A stretch of 64,000 bases of DNA from Bacillus sp. A301a_S52 (GCA_024701455.1 JABXYP010000001.1:3166001-3230000); one strand, 5' to 3'; counted from the first letter of the stretch, positions 19,061 through 30,663 are shown. Translations and numbers: made by a program. Notes: generated by a model not told the origin, from the sequence alone.

Positions 19061-20815
19061 TTATAAAATACTTGCTTGTCCTTTGTAAATCTTTCCGTGT
19101 TGGCTGTCTACAGTGATTTCATCACCATCAGTGAACGTAGAAGTAGCATCCTCTACACCAACCACTACAGGGATCCCTAAATTAAGGCCTACTACCGCAG
19201 CATGAGAGGTTAACCCACCCTGTTCCGTAATAACAGCAGACGCTTTTTCAAACGCATCCATCATATCCCGATCTGTGTTTGGAGTGACAAGAATATCCCC
19301 TTCTTTTGTTTTAGTTAAAGCATCATTAGCTGTTTTAGCAACGACAACTTGACCTGTAGCAGATTTCCGGCCAATCCCTTGACCTTTTGCAGCTATCTCA
19401 CCGATCACGTGAACTTTCATGAGGTTTGTTGTTCCTTTTTCACCTACAGGAACACCTGCAGTAATAACGACAAGATCTCCATTTTTTACGAGATTTGTTT
19501 TTAACGCCTCATCTACAGAAAGATGAAGCATTTCATCTGTCGTCTCTACTTGAGGCCCTACTTGGGTATAAACTCCCCATACGAGAGCTAAGGCTCTTGA
19601 AACACGCTCATTTCGCGTAATAGCTACAATTTTAGCCTCTGGTCGATATTTTGAAATCATACGAGCAGTATGGCCACTTTCAGTTGATGTAAGAATAGCT
19701 GCAGCTTGCAAGTTTTGCGCAGTATGAGTAACAGACTCACTTATAGCATTTGTGACTGTTGGCTCACTTTCTTTTGAACGTTTGCGTAAAATATCTTTAT
19801 ATTTAAGAGCTGTCTCTGTTTTTAACGCAATGTTACTCATTGTTTGAACAGATTCAACTGGATACAACCCAGCTGCAGTTTCTCCTGAAAGCATAATAGC
19901 ATCCGTACCATCAAAAATGGCATTAGCAACATCACTCGCCTCTGCACGCGTTGGTCTTGGGTTGCGTTGCATAGAATCAAGCATTTGAGTCGCTGTAATA
20001 ACAGGCTTTCCTAGCTTATTACACTTTTTAATTAAATCCTTTTGAACGAGTGGCACATCTTCAGCTGGTATCTCTACTCCTAAATCCCCTCGAGCTACCA
20101 TAAGTCCGTCAGACACTTCAAGGATTTCATCGATATTGTCGACGCCTTCCTGGTTCTCGATTTTAGGTATGATTTGGATATGTGCCGCATCGTGTTTTTC
20201 TAATAACTCTCTAATTTCTAGAACATCAGAAGCACGGCGAACAAAAGAAGCAGCGATAAAATCGACACCTTGTTCAATACCAAATATGATGTCATTAGCG
20301 TCTTTTTCAGTAATACCTGGAAGGTTAACACTGACATTAGGTACGTTAACACCTTTTTTATTTTTTAATACACCACTGTTCAAAACTTCTGTTACCAGTT
20401 CATTGTCTTTAATTTCAGTGACTTGTAATTCGATAAGACCATCATCCAGTAAGAGTTTAGATCCAACGTGTACATCATTAATAAGGCCTGGATATGTTAC
20501 TGAAATAACATCTTTATTCCCTGTCACTTCGGTCATAGACACGCGGACAGTACTACCGCGTTCCAATGATGCTTCTCCGCCTTCAAGTGTTTGTGTACGA
20601 ATTTCAGGGCCTTTAGTATCAAGCAAAAGTGCTACATTCTCACCAGTTTCACGAGCAGCTTCCCGAATATTTTTGATTCTTGCACCATGCTCTTCATAAT
20701 CCCCGTGGGAGAAATTTAACCGAGCCACATTCATACCAGATTTAATAATATCTGTTAGTTTTTCCTTAGATTCACTTGCTGGTCCAATCGTACATACAAT
20801 CTTAGTCTTTCGCAT
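19061..20815 (-). CDS. pyk: Pyruvate kinase
   Basis: Pyk makes pyruvate and ATP from PEP. The 584-residue product has the catalytic barrel ([32 protein letters not shown], the [13 protein letters not shown]ys/Glu region, [20 protein letters not shown]) and the regulatory C domain. It also has the extra Bacillus C-terminal PEP-utiliser-like domain (~475-584, [21 protein letters not shown]), which is non-catalytic in PykA. GAGGAGG precedes the ATG. It follows pfkA in the standard glycolytic operon. Confidence 0.97.
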   Translation of the reverse strand: MRKTKIVCTIGPASESKEKLTDIIKSGMNVARLNFSHGDYEEHGARIKNIREAARETGENVALLLDTKGPEIRTQTLEGGEASLERGSTVRVSMTEVTGNKDVISVTYPGLINDVHVGSKLLLDDGLIELQVTEIKDNELVTEVLNSGVLKNKKGVNVPNVSVNLPGITEKDANDIIFGIEQGVDFIAASFVRRASDVLEIRELLEKHDAAHIQIIPKIENQEGVDNIDEILEVSDGLMVARGDLGVEIPAEDVPLVQKDLIKKCNKLGKPVITATQMLDSMQRNPRPTRAEASDVANAIFDGTDAIMLSGETAAGLYPVESVQTMSNIALKTETALKYKDILRKRSKESEPTVTNAISESVTHTAQNLQAAAILTSTESGHTARMISKYRPEAKIVAITRNERVSRALALVWGVYTQVGPQVETTDEMLHLSVDEALKTNLVKNGDLVVITAGVPVGEKGTTNLMKVHVIGEIAAKGQGIGRKSATGQVVVAKTANDALTKTKEGDILVTPNTDRDMMDAFEKASAVITEQGGLTSHAAVVGLNLGIPVVVGVEDATSTFTDGDEITVDSQHGKIYKGQASIL

Positions 20816-20932
20816 TATTATCCTCCTCTATATGTTTAACACTTTATTCATTTTGTTCCCACACGAAAACTAGGACAAACTATTTGTCCCAGTTATATGT
20901 AGTGTCGTGCGTGTCACTTACGTATACAGAAC

Positions 20933-21910
<978 letters not shown>

Positions 21911-21964
21911 TTAACATCTGTTTGTTTTATAACATGTGTTAAAAATACCATTTTCATTAATCAA

Positions 21965-22010
21965 AAACAATAGAGAGCCTGTGTCATGCACGTGTCAGCT
22001 CTTAAATGAA
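21965..22010 (-). terminator. Possible terminator between accA and pfkA
   Basis: AGAGC and GCTCT pair with TG/CA extension around GTGTCATGCACGTG, followed on the minus strand by CTATTGTTTTTG. The imperfect stem makes this moderate. Confidence 0.5.
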
Positions 22011-22024
22011 TGAAGTCCCATGTC

Positions 22025-23002
22025 TTATTTCTCAGTGATGACAACGTTTTCATCCGTATATTCGGCTATTTTATTAAATTTTTCGTAACGTTTGTTCACA
22101 ATTTCGCTCAAGTCAATTTTTTTCAGCTCCAGCAGTGCTGACTTTATAGTTAATCGAATATATCCTGTTTGAGTATCCACATTTCGATGGGCACCGCCAC
22201 GGATTTCTGGGATGACGTCATCAATTAAACCGAGCTCTTTTAGCTCAGGTGCTGTAATTTTCATTGTTTCTGCTGCTCGCTTAGCTTGTGAAGCATCTTT
22301 CCATAACAATGCAGCAGCCCCTTCTGGTGAGATAACGGAATACGTGGAATTCTCTAACATATAGAGGCGATCACCTACACCTAATGCTAGTGCACCACCA
22401 CTTCCACCTTCCCCGATGACAATACATATAATAGGCGTTTTCAAACCAGCCATAGAAATAAGATTTTTAGCAATCGCTTCACTTTGTCCTCTTTCTTCAG
22501 CTGCTTTCCCCGGATAAGCCCCTTTTGTGTCAATAAAACATATGATAGGACGCTTAAATTTCTCCGCCTGTTTCATAAGACGTAATGCTTTACGATAGCC
22601 TTCTGGATGTGGCATACCAAAATTACGTCGTAAATTTTCTTTCGTATCTTTCCCCCGCTGATGTCCAATGACTGTCACTGGCTCATTTTCGAATTTGGCA
22701 ATACCTGCAATTATAGCCTCGTCATCCCCATAGGCTCTGTCACCATGAAACTCAAGGAAATCTGTAAAAAGCCGATCAATATATTCTCGTGTCCCTGGTC
22801 TATTATTATGCCTTGCAATCTGCACACGATCCCAGGCGCCCATATTACCATATATATCTTCTTCTAACTGCTCAAGACGCCCCTCTAGTTTCTCAATTTC
22901 TCCTGAAAGGTCAATGTCTTTTTCTAATGTGAACGTTTTAAGCTCAGAAATTTTATTTCTGAGTTCAATAATCGGTTTTTCGAAAGGGAATTGGTCAGCC
23001 AT
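22025..23002 (-). CDS. accA: Acetyl-CoA carboxylase carboxyltransferase subunit alpha
   Basis: AccA with AccD moves CO2 from carboxybiotin to acetyl-CoA, giving malonyl-CoA. The 325-residue product has the family start ([10 protein letters not shown]), the HPRG-like [20 protein letters not shown] region, and the glycine-rich oxyanion part ([38 protein letters not shown]). The ATG overlaps the accD stop by 8 bp (ATGGCTGA), indicating translational coupling. GGAGG precedes it. Confidence 0.97.
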   Translation of the reverse strand: MADQFPFEKPIIELRNKISELKTFTLEKDIDLSGEIEKLEGRLEQLEEDIYGNMGAWDRVQIARHNNRPGTREYIDRLFTDFLEFHGDRAYGDDEAIIAGIAKFENEPVTVIGHQRGKDTKENLRRNFGMPHPEGYRKALRLMKQAEKFKRPIICFIDTKGAYPGKAAEERGQSEAIAKNLISMAGLKTPIICIVIGEGGSGGALALGVGDRLYMLENSTYSVISPEGAAALLWKDASQAKRAAETMKITAPELKELGLIDDVIPEIRGGAHRNVDTQTGYIRLTIKSALLELKKIDLSEIVNKRYEKFNKIAEYTDENVVITEK

Positions 23003-23867
23003 GGTCTGCCTCCTTCTTATCGTGTCTATTAGGGAAATGTATTTCTAAAATCGTAGTTAACACTTGTTTCATTTCTTTTCTATGAACTACTTTATCCAGT
23101 TGTCCATGTTTCAGTAAAAATTCTGCAGTTTGGAAATCGTCAGGTAATTTTTGTCTGATCGTTTGTTCTATTATACGGCGACCCGCAAAGCCGATCAGTG
23201 CAGCTGGTTCAGCTAAATTAATATCACCTAATGAAGCAAAACTAGCAGACACCCCTCCAGTTGTTGGATGTGTCATGACACTAATAAATAAACCGCCTTC
23301 TTCGTGTAGTCGGTTTAACGCTGTACTTGTTTTGGCCATCTGCATAAGGCTGAAAACACCTTCCTGCATCCTAGCTCCTCCAGAAGCTGAAAATAAAATA
23401 AAAGGTAAATTTTCTTTAATTGCTCGTTCAATTGCTCTCGTAATTTTTTCGCCAACAACTGAACCCATACTTCCCATCCGAAAGCGGGCATCCATAACAC
23501 CAATTATAACGTCAAATCCACTTATTTTTCCTTTTCCAGTAACAATGGCTTCATTTAATCCAGTTGTTTCTCGGTCTTTCGCAGACTTTTCTTTATAATC
23601 AGGGAATTTTAAAGGATCGGCCGCAACAAGACCCGAATCAAATTCTTCAAACGTTCCTTCATCCAGCGTAAAATCTAACCTATCCCAAGCTGTTAGGCGG
23701 TGATGAAACTGGCATTGGTCACAAACCATTTTATTTTTCTTAAGCTCTTTAATATACATAATTGATTTGCACTGTGGACATTTAGCCATTAAGCCTTCTG
23801 GCACTTCTTGCTTCGCCTGTTCAGAAGGGATAGTAGCGTACTTTTTTTTCTTTGAAAAAATTCTCAT
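22995..23867 (-). CDS. accD: Acetyl-CoA carboxylase carboxyltransferase subunit beta
   Basis: AccD pairs with AccA. The start at 23867 ([16 protein letters not shown]) follows AGAGGTG and gives 290 residues; the open frame continues 19 codons further without support. The zinc ribbon is CPQCKS ... CDQCQFHHR near residues 30-52, followed by the carboxyltransferase core ([45 protein letters not shown]). Confidence 0.97.
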   Translation of the reverse strand: MRIFSKKKKYATIPSEQAKQEVPEGLMAKCPQCKSIMYIKELKKNKMVCDQCQFHHRLTAWDRLDFTLDEGTFEEFDSGLVAADPLKFPDYKEKSAKDRETTGLNEAIVTGKGKISGFDVIIGVMDARFRMGSMGSVVGEKITRAIERAIKENLPFILFSASGGARMQEGVFSLMQMAKTSTALNRLHEEGGLFISVMTHPTTGGVSASFASLGDINLAEPAALIGFAGRRIIEQTIRQKLPDDFQTAEFLLKHGQLDKVVHRKEMKQVLTTILEIHFPNRHDKKEADHG

Positions 23868-24150
23868 AACGTCACCTCTTTTTACGTCGTAATTAAGATT
23901 GGGATAATTCCGAAATTGTTTCAATGAATGACAGATATTAATGATTAAATGAAGATTCTTTCATCGAAAAGTCATAGAGTGCCGCCATAAATATGAAGAG
24001 ATAAGACCTTTTAAATGATTGATAGTTAGCCCTAAACAATTTTTTCCATAAATAAGTTCCATCATACTTTCTTTCTATATGGAATACAAGTGAATGCTTG
24101 GTTATTTTTTAGAGAAAACTTACTCAATTCACTTTAATTGGAGTCCATTT

Positions 24151-24813
24151 TTAGAAGCGGCTGTTAATTAAATGCTTACTTAACGCTTGTACTGCAGCAG
24201 TTTCATCTCTTGCTACAAGTGCCTGATAAATCTTCTCGTGCTCCTCTAATGCATCGCTTGGACGCCCTTCTCTTGATAAAGATTGTTCTAACGCTATTTT
24301 TGCGTACTCAACTAGAGGACGCCAAATATTTAGTAATAAGTTATTATGGCTAGTTTCTACAAGCGTTTTATGGAATAAATAATCTTCTTCAACAGGTATA
24401 ACGCCAGAGGAGTATTTTTTTATAGCTGCGTTGAGGAGCTTTTTCAATTTTTCTAGTTGATGTTCTTCCACTCTCTCACAACCAAGCCTAATCGCTTCTA
24501 TTTCAAGAATACGTCGTGTTTCAGTAACATCTTCCCTTGCTTTTTCTTCTTTTAGCAAAAAGCTTGCTAAAATATCAGCTAGCCGGTGGCTTCCTGCTTG
24601 CTGTATAAACGTTCCTTCACCTTTTCTTGTTTCAATTAGATCCAAAAGTTCTAAAGCCCGTAAAGCTTCCCTCACTGAAGACCGCCCAGCTTGTAAACGT
24701 TCAGCAAGTTCACGTTCCGATGGTAGTTTATCCCCCGGCTCCAACTGATCATCATGCATAATGCGACTTATTTCTTTTAATATATTTAAATATACCTTAC
24801 TACCTACACTCAT
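24151..24813 (-). CDS. FadR-type GntR family transcriptional regulator (FCD domain)
   Basis: A 220-residue regulator: an N-terminal winged helix-turn-helix (GDKLPSERELAERLQAGRSSVREALRALE, residues ~27-56) followed by an all-helical FCD domain (~90-215) with metal-binding-type residues (ETRRILEIEAIRLG; DYLFHKTLVETSHN). It lies between the malic-enzyme gene and accDA on the same strand, and a TGGTCTGACCA palindrome stands at the malic-enzyme promoter, so it probably regulates this locus. The ligand is unknown; malate, malonyl-CoA or acyl-CoA are guesses. The ribosome site is weak. Confidence 0.88.
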   Translation of the reverse strand: MSVGSKVYLNILKEISRIMHDDQLEPGDKLPSERELAERLQAGRSSVREALRALELLDLIETRKGEGTFIQQAGSHRLADILASFLLKEEKAREDVTETRRILEIEAIRLGCERVEEHQLEKLKKLLNAAIKKYSSGVIPVEEDYLFHKTLVETSHNNLLLNIWRPLVEYAKIALEQSLSREGRPSDALEEHEKIYQALVARDETAAVQALSKHLINSRF

Positions 24814-24855
24814 ACGTTTACGTCAGTCCTTCCGACAATCATTCGTTTTCAGTGG

Positions 24856-24891
24856 TGAAGGGTTCTCAACCATGATAGCGAGAACCCTTGT
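24856..24891 (-). other. Strong stem-loop between malic enzyme and GntR genes
   Basis: A 10-bp perfect stem (AAGGGTTCTC/GAGAACCCTT) without a T-tract on either strand. It could be an mRNA-stability or processing element separating the two genes rather than a terminator. Confidence 0.6.
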
Positions 24892-24920
24892 AGGCTTGAT
24901 GTTTAAGTATATTAAGGTCT

Positions 24921-26159
24921 TTACTTGTTATCAATCATCGTCATATCTTTCGTTCTTATTTCTACGTCTCTTGGGTCTACCTGCCTTCTCGCAACGCCTG
25001 TTTCCATAGCAGCTTGTGCAACACTTTTCGCGACAGTGGGTGCTACTCTCGCATCAAATGGAGCAGGTATGACATAGTCTTCGTTTAACTCGCTTTCTTC
25101 TACAAGGCCAGCAATAGCCTTTACCGCAGCAATTTTCATCTCTTCATTGATGTGCGTGGCGTAGACATCTAAAGCACCACGAAAAATACCTGGGAAAGCT
25201 AATACATTGTTCACTTGATTAGGAAAGTCAGATCTTCCAGTGCCGATTACACTGGCTCCAGCCTCTTTTGCCTCCTCTGGCATAATCTCTGGTACAGGGT
25301 TAGCCATGGCAAAAATAATGGGATTATCATTCATAGATTTAACCATTTCTTTTGTTAACGCACCTGCTACAGAAACGCCAATAAAGACATCTGTCTCTTT
25401 TATAATTTCTTCAAGTGTTCCATCCCGTTTTTCTAAATTTGTCACGAGAGCCATATCTTGCTTCAATTGATTCATTCCATAAGGACGTCCATCATAGATG
25501 GCCCCTTTCGAATCACAAAGTATAAAATGTTTACATCCCATACTCATTAATAACTTTATAATAGCAATCCCTGCTGCTCCTGCCCCATTAACTACTACTT
25601 TAATTTCTCCAAGTTTTTTTCCTGATAATTTTAAAGCATTTAAGAGACCAGCAGCGGTCACAATTGCAGTACCATGCTGATCGTCATGGAATACAGGAAT
25701 GTTCATTTCTTTTTTTAATCGCTCTTCTATTTCAAAGCACCTTGGTGCCGCAATATCTTCTAAATTGATGCCACCAAAAGTCGGCTCCATTCGTTTTACA
25801 GTTTCAACGATAGCTTCAACATCCGTTGTATTTAGGCAAATTGGAAATGCATCGACACCAGCAAATGATTTAAATAAAACTGCTTTGCCTTCCATAACAG
25901 GCATGGCAGCTTCCGGTCCAATATTTCCTAAACCAAGCACAGCAGTTCCATCGGATACTACCCCTACCATATTTCCTTTAACTGTATAGTCATACACTGT
26001 TTTAGGGTTTTCGAATATCTCCTTACATGGCTCAGCAACACCTGGTGAATAAGCTAACGACAAATCTTTCGCATTACGTACCGTTACTTTCGGTGTGGTT
26101 TCAAGTTTCCCTTTTTTAACTCGGTGCATATGTAATGCTTCTTCCCTCAGTGTCGTCAC
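24921..26159 (-). CDS. NAD(P)-dependent malic enzyme (YtsJ type)
   Basis: It decarboxylates malate to pyruvate; B. subtilis YtsJ prefers NADP and supplies NADPH. The 412-residue short-form enzyme has SLAYSPGVAEPCK, the Tyr/Lys region YDYTVKGNMVGVVSDGTAVL, the metal site FHDDQHGTAIV and the cofactor site VVNGAGAAGIAIIKLL. The GTG at 26159 (MTTLREEALHMH) is chosen because GGGAGTG precedes it by 8 nt and B. subtilis starts similarly; an earlier GTG (26168) is too close to the site. The promoter is inside the end of dnaE. Confidence 0.92.
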   Translation of the reverse strand: MTTLREEALHMHRVKKGKLETTPKVTVRNAKDLSLAYSPGVAEPCKEIFENPKTVYDYTVKGNMVGVVSDGTAVLGLGNIGPEAAMPVMEGKAVLFKSFAGVDAFPICLNTTDVEAIVETVKRMEPTFGGINLEDIAAPRCFEIEERLKKEMNIPVFHDDQHGTAIVTAAGLLNALKLSGKKLGEIKVVVNGAGAAGIAIIKLLMSMGCKHFILCDSKGAIYDGRPYGMNQLKQDMALVTNLEKRDGTLEEIIKETDVFIGVSVAGALTKEMVKSMNDNPIIFAMANPVPEIMPEEAKEAGASVIGTGRSDFPNQVNNVLAFPGIFRGALDVYATHINEEMKIAAVKAIAGLVEESELNEDYVIPAPFDARVAPTVAKSVAQAAMETGVARRQVDPRDVEIRTKDMTMIDNK

Positions 26160-26191
26160 GCTTCTCACACTCCCTTCTCCCGTATATTAAA

Positions 26192-26204
26192 GTGGTCTGA
26201 CCAC
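26192..26204 (-). promoter_or_regulatory. FadR/GntR-type operator palindrome before malic enzyme
   Basis: GTGGTCTGACCAC is a perfect palindrome around TGGT-N3-ACCA, the core of FadR-subfamily operators. It lies about 11-23 nt downstream of the predicted transcription start. Confidence 0.65.
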
Positions 26205-26220
26205 CCCTTGGACATGTTAC

Positions 26221-26229
26221 ATTATAACA
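26221..26229 (-). promoter_or_regulatory. Extended -10 promoter element for the malic-enzyme gene
   Basis: TGTTATAAT on the minus strand (TATAAT at 26221-26226) has the TGN extension; no good -35 is seen. It lies between dnaE and the operator. Confidence 0.55.
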
Positions 26230-26243
26230 AATATTTTATCTTC

Positions 26244-29200
26244 TTACACCCTCGGATTTTTTAAATAGACGTTCTTTGCTCCAATTAGGCTTTTTAGTCT
26301 AATAAGAAAGTCCTCGTTATCAGTGACATTCCACATTTCTGATAATCTAACCGCCTTGTTTGTGGATTGATACTTTAATACAACAGGTACTTCACCAGGC
26401 ATATTTTGTAACAATTCTTTTAAGTCATCTAAACCCTGCTTTTCATGAAGGTGGGTAATATATAAGTATAAGACGGACTGGTGCCTTTCTTTCTCTTTTC
26501 GTTTTAGTTCATCGATTGTCACACATTTATCAAGTACTACTTTTTTAGTACCATTATGAAGTTGGACCTTTCCTTCAATAAATACTAACTCTTCCCTTTG
26601 AAATTTTGTGTGTGACGTACTATACGCTTGTGGAAAAATGGTTACTTCCATTTCTCCAGATTCATCTGATAACCGGATAAAAGCCATTTTCTCTTTCTTC
26701 TTCGTTTGAATGAGGCGCACATCCTCCACCATTCCAGCCATTCTAACCGTATGATGATCAGACAAGTCTCTTATCTCATGAATCGTCAATCGATCGTATG
26801 GAGACAAGATCACTTTTTCATGTTCAATCGGGTGTCCTGAGGCATAAAAACCTAACACTTCTTTTTCAAATTGAAGCTTATCTTTAGCGGATAAAGGATT
26901 CACTTTTGTATAGTGTGGTTTCTGTTCCTCTTCAAAAAATAAAAAGTCCTCGCCTTGTGTTAGTTTCTCCTGCTCCTTTTCACCATATTCAATGGCATCA
27001 TCCAATGATGCCAATAACGTCGCTCGATCAATGCTAAAATCATCGAGAGCTCCTGAAAGAATGAGCGATTCCAACGTTCTTCTTGATAGAAGTTTTTGCG
27101 GTAATCTCGCACATAAATCAAACAAATCCTGAAACATTCCTTTTTCTCTCTCCTGTAGGAGAGCATTTACCGTTTGTATACCTACATTTTTAAGAGCTGC
27201 TAGTCCAATCCAGATAAAGTTATCATATATAGCAAACCCTGCTTCGCTTTTATTAATGGATGGACGTTGCACGTTAATCCCTTTACGCTTAGCCTCTGCA
27301 ATATATTCTGCTAATTTATCTTGATGATGAAGGGACATATCCATCAAGCCACTTAAAAATTCTAACGGATAATTAGCTTTTAAGTAGGCTAACTGGTAGG
27401 AAATCATGCTGTACGCCACTGCATGACTTCTATTAAATCCATAGTCTGCAAATCGAACGATTAAGTTATACACTTTCTCAGCTTCTTCTATAACATACCC
27501 TTGCTCTATCGCCCCTTTAATAAAGGTTTTCCTCGTTTCTTCTAAGGTCTCACGTTTCTTTTTTCCTATGGCTCGTCTCAACACATCTGCCTGCCCAAGG
27601 CTAAATCCTGCCATTTTCGAAGCGATTTGCATAATTTGCTCCTGATAAATGAGAACACCATAAGTCGGCTCTAGAATAGTATGCAAATCATCATGGGGAA
27701 AGCTAACTGTTTCTTCGCCGTGTTTCCGTTTAATGTAAGAAGGGATATTTTCCATAGGGCCCGGACGATATAACGCATTTACCGCAACAATATCCTCAAA
27801 ATGGGAAGGCTTCAATCGCTTTAATACACTTTTCATCCCCGATGATTCAAGTTGAAAAACACCACTTGTGTCCCCTTCTCCTAATAAAGCAAATGTACGT
27901 TCATCTTCCAAAGGAAGTGTCGGGATTTGAAGCTCCTTACCAGAGTTTTTTTTCACAAGTTGACTTATTTTTTCAATAAAGCTTAAATTCCTCAGGCCGA
28001 GAAAATCCATTTTTAATAAACCGATACTTTCCAAATCTCCCATAGGATATTGGGTTAACGATAGCCCCTCATGCCCTTTCTGTAAAGGGACAACATCCGT
28101 AAGTGGCGCTTGACTGATAACGATACCGGCAGCATGAACCGATGTATGTCTAGGTAACCCTTCAATGTCTGACGCAACTTTAAAAAGGAATGTTAATTCA
28201 TCATCCTCTTCCATAAGCTCCTTTAAAGCAGGTGTTTCACTAATCGCTTGATGTATACGCAAATTTGGCTTGTTTCGAATGAGTTTTGCTACTTTATCAA
28301 TTTTTCTTGGTTCCAAGCCTAACACTTTACCAGCATCACGCAATGCAGCTTTAGCAGCTAATGTTCCGAAGGTCACAATTTGGGCAACATGCTGCGTCCC
28401 ATATTTTCGAGCCACATAGTGGATGACTTCATCACGCTGCCGATCAGAAAAATCAATATCGATATCAGGCATAGACACACGTTCAGGATTTAAAAAACGT
28501 TCGAATAGTAAACCATATTTTATCGGATCTACTTGCGTAATTTTTAAGACGTAAGCCACTAGTGAACCGGCTGCTGATCCACGACCAGGGCCTGTCAAAA
28601 TACCATTCCTGTGAGCATAATTCATAAAATCAGCTACAATAAGAAAATAGTCTGAATAATTCATGTTAAAAATTACACGCAGTTCATAGTCAAGCCTGTC
28701 ATGAATCTCCTTGCTAGGGTTGACATATCTTTCTTTTAAACCTTTTTTACAGAGCCGTTCTAGTAGCGACTGGGCGGTTTCTCCATCTGAAACGGGAAAC
28801 TTCGGTAAAACTGACTCTCCAAGAGGAATATCAACGTGACAACGATCAGCTAGCTTCCCCGTTTCCTCAAGCGCTTCTGGCCAGGAGGAAAAAACGTGTT
28901 TCATTTCGTCTTCATCTTTTAAATAATATTCTTCAGATGAAGCTTGGCCCTGCTGTTCCTTAAGTGTCTCCCCTACCTTAATAGCTTCGACTATTCTGTG
29001 AGCCTCTACTTGCTCTTTCTTTATAAAATGAACATGGTTTGTGGCCACTACTTTCGCTTGTTCTTTTAAAGCCCAATCTCTAACAGCAAGTAGTTTTTCC
29101 CGTTCTTCTCGTCTCCAATGATTTTGTATTTCAATATACACATTCTCTTCTCCAACTGAACTTTTCAGATAAGTGTACATTTTTTCTGCTTCATTTTGGA

Positions 29201-29633
29201 CTCCGTTGTATAAAGCATTTTGGATTTTCCCTTGTTGAAACGGGCTAATGATGATAACTCCTTTTAGAGTAGCTAATTCCTCGTATAAAAGATACGGCTC
29301 ATAAGCCTCTTCTCTATCCTGTGCTTGACTCGTTAATTTTAATAATGTTTGATAGCCTTCTAAATTTTCAGCTAAAAAAATAAGACGTTCCTCTGCACGA
29401 TTTCGTGGTAGTAATGGTTCTTCTGAGACCTTTAATTCAACACCGATAATCGGTTTAATATTATGTAAACGACACGCTTTATAAAAAGGAATAACACCGT
29501 ACATAGCATCGATATCCGTTAAACCTATCGCTTTAAATTGTTTTTTTGCAGCTGCTTCCACAAGATCATCTATTTTCGCTACACTTTGCAGTAGACTAAA
29601 TTCACTATGAACGTGCAAATGGACAAAAGCCAT
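26244..29633 (-). CDS. dnaE: DNA polymerase III subunit alpha, DnaE type
   Basis: DnaE extends primers, mainly on the lagging strand, before handing over to PolC. The 1129-residue protein has an N-terminal PHP domain (FVHLHVHSEFSLLQS; KAIGLTDIDAMYGV), the polymerase core with catalytic aspartates near residue 388 (PDIDIDFSDRQRDEVI), fingers (GAMENIPSYI-like RPGPMENIPSYI; YGVLIYQEQIM), a helix-hairpin-helix region and a C-terminal OB fold (~990-1070). It lacks the PolC exonuclease. AAAGGGGGG precedes the ATG. Divergent from ytrH. Confidence 0.96.
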   Translation of the reverse strand: MAFVHLHVHSEFSLLQSVAKIDDLVEAAAKKQFKAIGLTDIDAMYGVIPFYKACRLHNIKPIIGVELKVSEEPLLPRNRAEERLIFLAENLEGYQTLLKLTSQAQDREEAYEPYLLYEELATLKGVIIISPFQQGKIQNALYNGVQNEAEKMYTYLKSSVGEENVYIEIQNHWRREEREKLLAVRDWALKEQAKVVATNHVHFIKKEQVEAHRIVEAIKVGETLKEQQGQASSEEYYLKDEDEMKHVFSSWPEALEETGKLADRCHVDIPLGESVLPKFPVSDGETAQSLLERLCKKGLKERYVNPSKEIHDRLDYELRVIFNMNYSDYFLIVADFMNYAHRNGILTGPGRGSAAGSLVAYVLKITQVDPIKYGLLFERFLNPERVSMPDIDIDFSDRQRDEVIHYVARKYGTQHVAQIVTFGTLAAKAALRDAGKVLGLEPRKIDKVAKLIRNKPNLRIHQAISETPALKELMEEDDELTFLFKVASDIEGLPRHTSVHAAGIVISQAPLTDVVPLQKGHEGLSLTQYPMGDLESIGLLKMDFLGLRNLSFIEKISQLVKKNSGKELQIPTLPLEDERTFALLGEGDTSGVFQLESSGMKSVLKRLKPSHFEDIVAVNALYRPGPMENIPSYIKRKHGEETVSFPHDDLHTILEPTYGVLIYQEQIMQIASKMAGFSLGQADVLRRAIGKKKRETLEETRKTFIKGAIEQGYVIEEAEKVYNLIVRFADYGFNRSHAVAYSMISYQLAYLKANYPLEFLSGLMDMSLHHQDKLAEYIAEAKRKGINVQRPSINKSEAGFAIYDNFIWIGLAALKNVGIQTVNALLQEREKGMFQDLFDLCARLPQKLLSRRTLESLILSGALDDFSIDRATLLASLDDAIEYGEKEQEKLTQGEDFLFFEEEQKPHYTKVNPLSAKDKLQFEKEVLGFYASGHPIEHEKVILSPYDRLTIHEIRDLSDHHTVRMAGMVEDVRLIQTKKKEKMAFIRLSDESGEMEVTIFPQAYSTSHTKFQREELVFIEGKVQLHNGTKKVVLDKCVTIDELKRKEKERHQSVLYLYITHLHEKQGLDDLKELLQNMPGEVPVVLKYQSTNKAVRLSEMWNVTDNEDFLIRLKSLIGAKNVYLKNPRV

Positions 29634-29766
29634 TATAGTCCCCCCTTTAATGCCTGTAATCCTCTATCTTCTAAGTTAATGACTGCTACAAGCTGCCTAT
29701 TGGTTTCTCTTATAGTTTATGTACAAGTATATACCAAACATACGTTTGTTTCACTGTTAATTTGTT

Positions 29767-29796
29767 GTCATATGGGCTGTAGATTGTCCATAAGTA
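29767..29796 (+). promoter_or_regulatory. Sigma-E-like promoter of ytrHI
   Basis: GTCATAT (29767-29773) and CATAAGTA (29789-29796) are spaced by 15 nt, close to the sigma-E consensus. B. subtilis ytrHI is a sigma-E operon. Confidence 0.5.
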
Positions 29797-29830
29797 TAGA
29801 CTATGAGCCTGTTTCCAAGGAGGATTCGTG

Positions 29831-30163
29831 ATGGATAAAGACTTTCTCGCAACACTTGTTATAGATTTCTTCGTGGCTTTTGGCGTCATTATCGGTGGCA
29901 CAATCATCGGTGGCATAGGAGCCTATCTTATTGGAAAACCCCCTCTATCTATTATGTATGATTTAGCCTCCAGTTTAAAGATATGGGCTCTAGTAGCTGC
30001 TATCGGTGGAACATTCGACGCTATCTCGACATTAGAGCGAGGTATTTTCGAAGGAACACATGCTGATATTGTCAAAACATTGATTATGATTTTTGCCGCC
30101 TTGTCAGGCGCACATAGCGGGACGGTTTTGATTCAGTGGATCACCCAAGAGGGGATAAAATGA
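29831..30163 (+). CDS. ytrH: Sporulation membrane protein YtrH
   Basis: A 110-residue membrane protein with helices at ~6-30 (FFVAFGVIIGGTIIGGIGAYL), ~45-65 and ~80-100. It matches B. subtilis YtrH along its length (IGGTFDAISTLERGIFEGT). YtrH and YtrI are needed for efficient sporulation, in the mother cell; the molecular role is unknown. AAGGAGG precedes GTG-ATG; the ATG at 29831 is preferred. It overlaps ytrI by 4 bp (ATGA). Confidence 0.9.
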   Translation: MDKDFLATLVIDFFVAFGVIIGGTIIGGIGAYLIGKPPLSIMYDLASSLKIWALVAAIGGTFDAISTLERGIFEGTHADIVKTLIMIFAALSGAHSGTVLIQWITQEGIK

Positions 30164-30663
30164 GAATTCCCACTTTGTACCGTGACAAAAGCTGGCAGCG
30201 TTTTTTTGCCGGTTTTTTTCTCGGCACCATCATCGGTTGGGTGTTTTTTCTTTTTCAATTCGGTACTGTTCATGAAAATCTCTTATTAGAAATCGGCAAC
30301 CAACAAGCTGTCATTGACAAACATGAGAAAACAATTGATATCTTACGAGAAGATCAAGATAAACAAAATAGAGAAAACCAGCAATTGTTAACTGTTCAGG
30401 ATATTCGTATTGAATTTATTAATGAGGCAGATGTAAAACTGAGCGAATTAACTTTACATGAACTAAGGGATTCGGTGGAAAGTGAATTAGAGAACGTCCG
30501 TAATAAAGATATCCAATCCGTCGCCAATTCAAGGGAATTTTTATTAAAAACTGTGGAAAATAAGATATTTATTATTAATGATAAACGCTTCCAGCTAAAA
30601 GTGGAACAGCTGTTTCTTTTCACAACACTAGAAATCCATGTCATGATTGTTTCTGCTGATTAG
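30160..30663 (+). CDS. ytrI: Sporulation membrane protein YtrI
   Basis: The 167-residue product from ATG 30160 (MRIPTLYRDKSW) follows GAGGGG and overlaps ytrH by ATGA. It has one N-terminal membrane helix (~15-38, FFAGFFLGTIIGWVFFLF), then a predicted coiled coil (~45-85) and an alpha/beta C-terminal part. It pairs with YtrH and is probably exposed outside the mother-cell membrane facing the forespore. Similarity to B. subtilis YtrI is by context and layout. Confidence 0.85.
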   Translation: MRIPTLYRDKSWQRFFAGFFLGTIIGWVFFLFQFGTVHENLLLEIGNQQAVIDKHEKTIDILREDQDKQNRENQQLLTVQDIRIEFINEADVKLSELTLHELRDSVESELENVRNKDIQSVANSREFLLKTVENKIFIINDKRFQLKVEQLFLFTTLEIHVMIVSAD

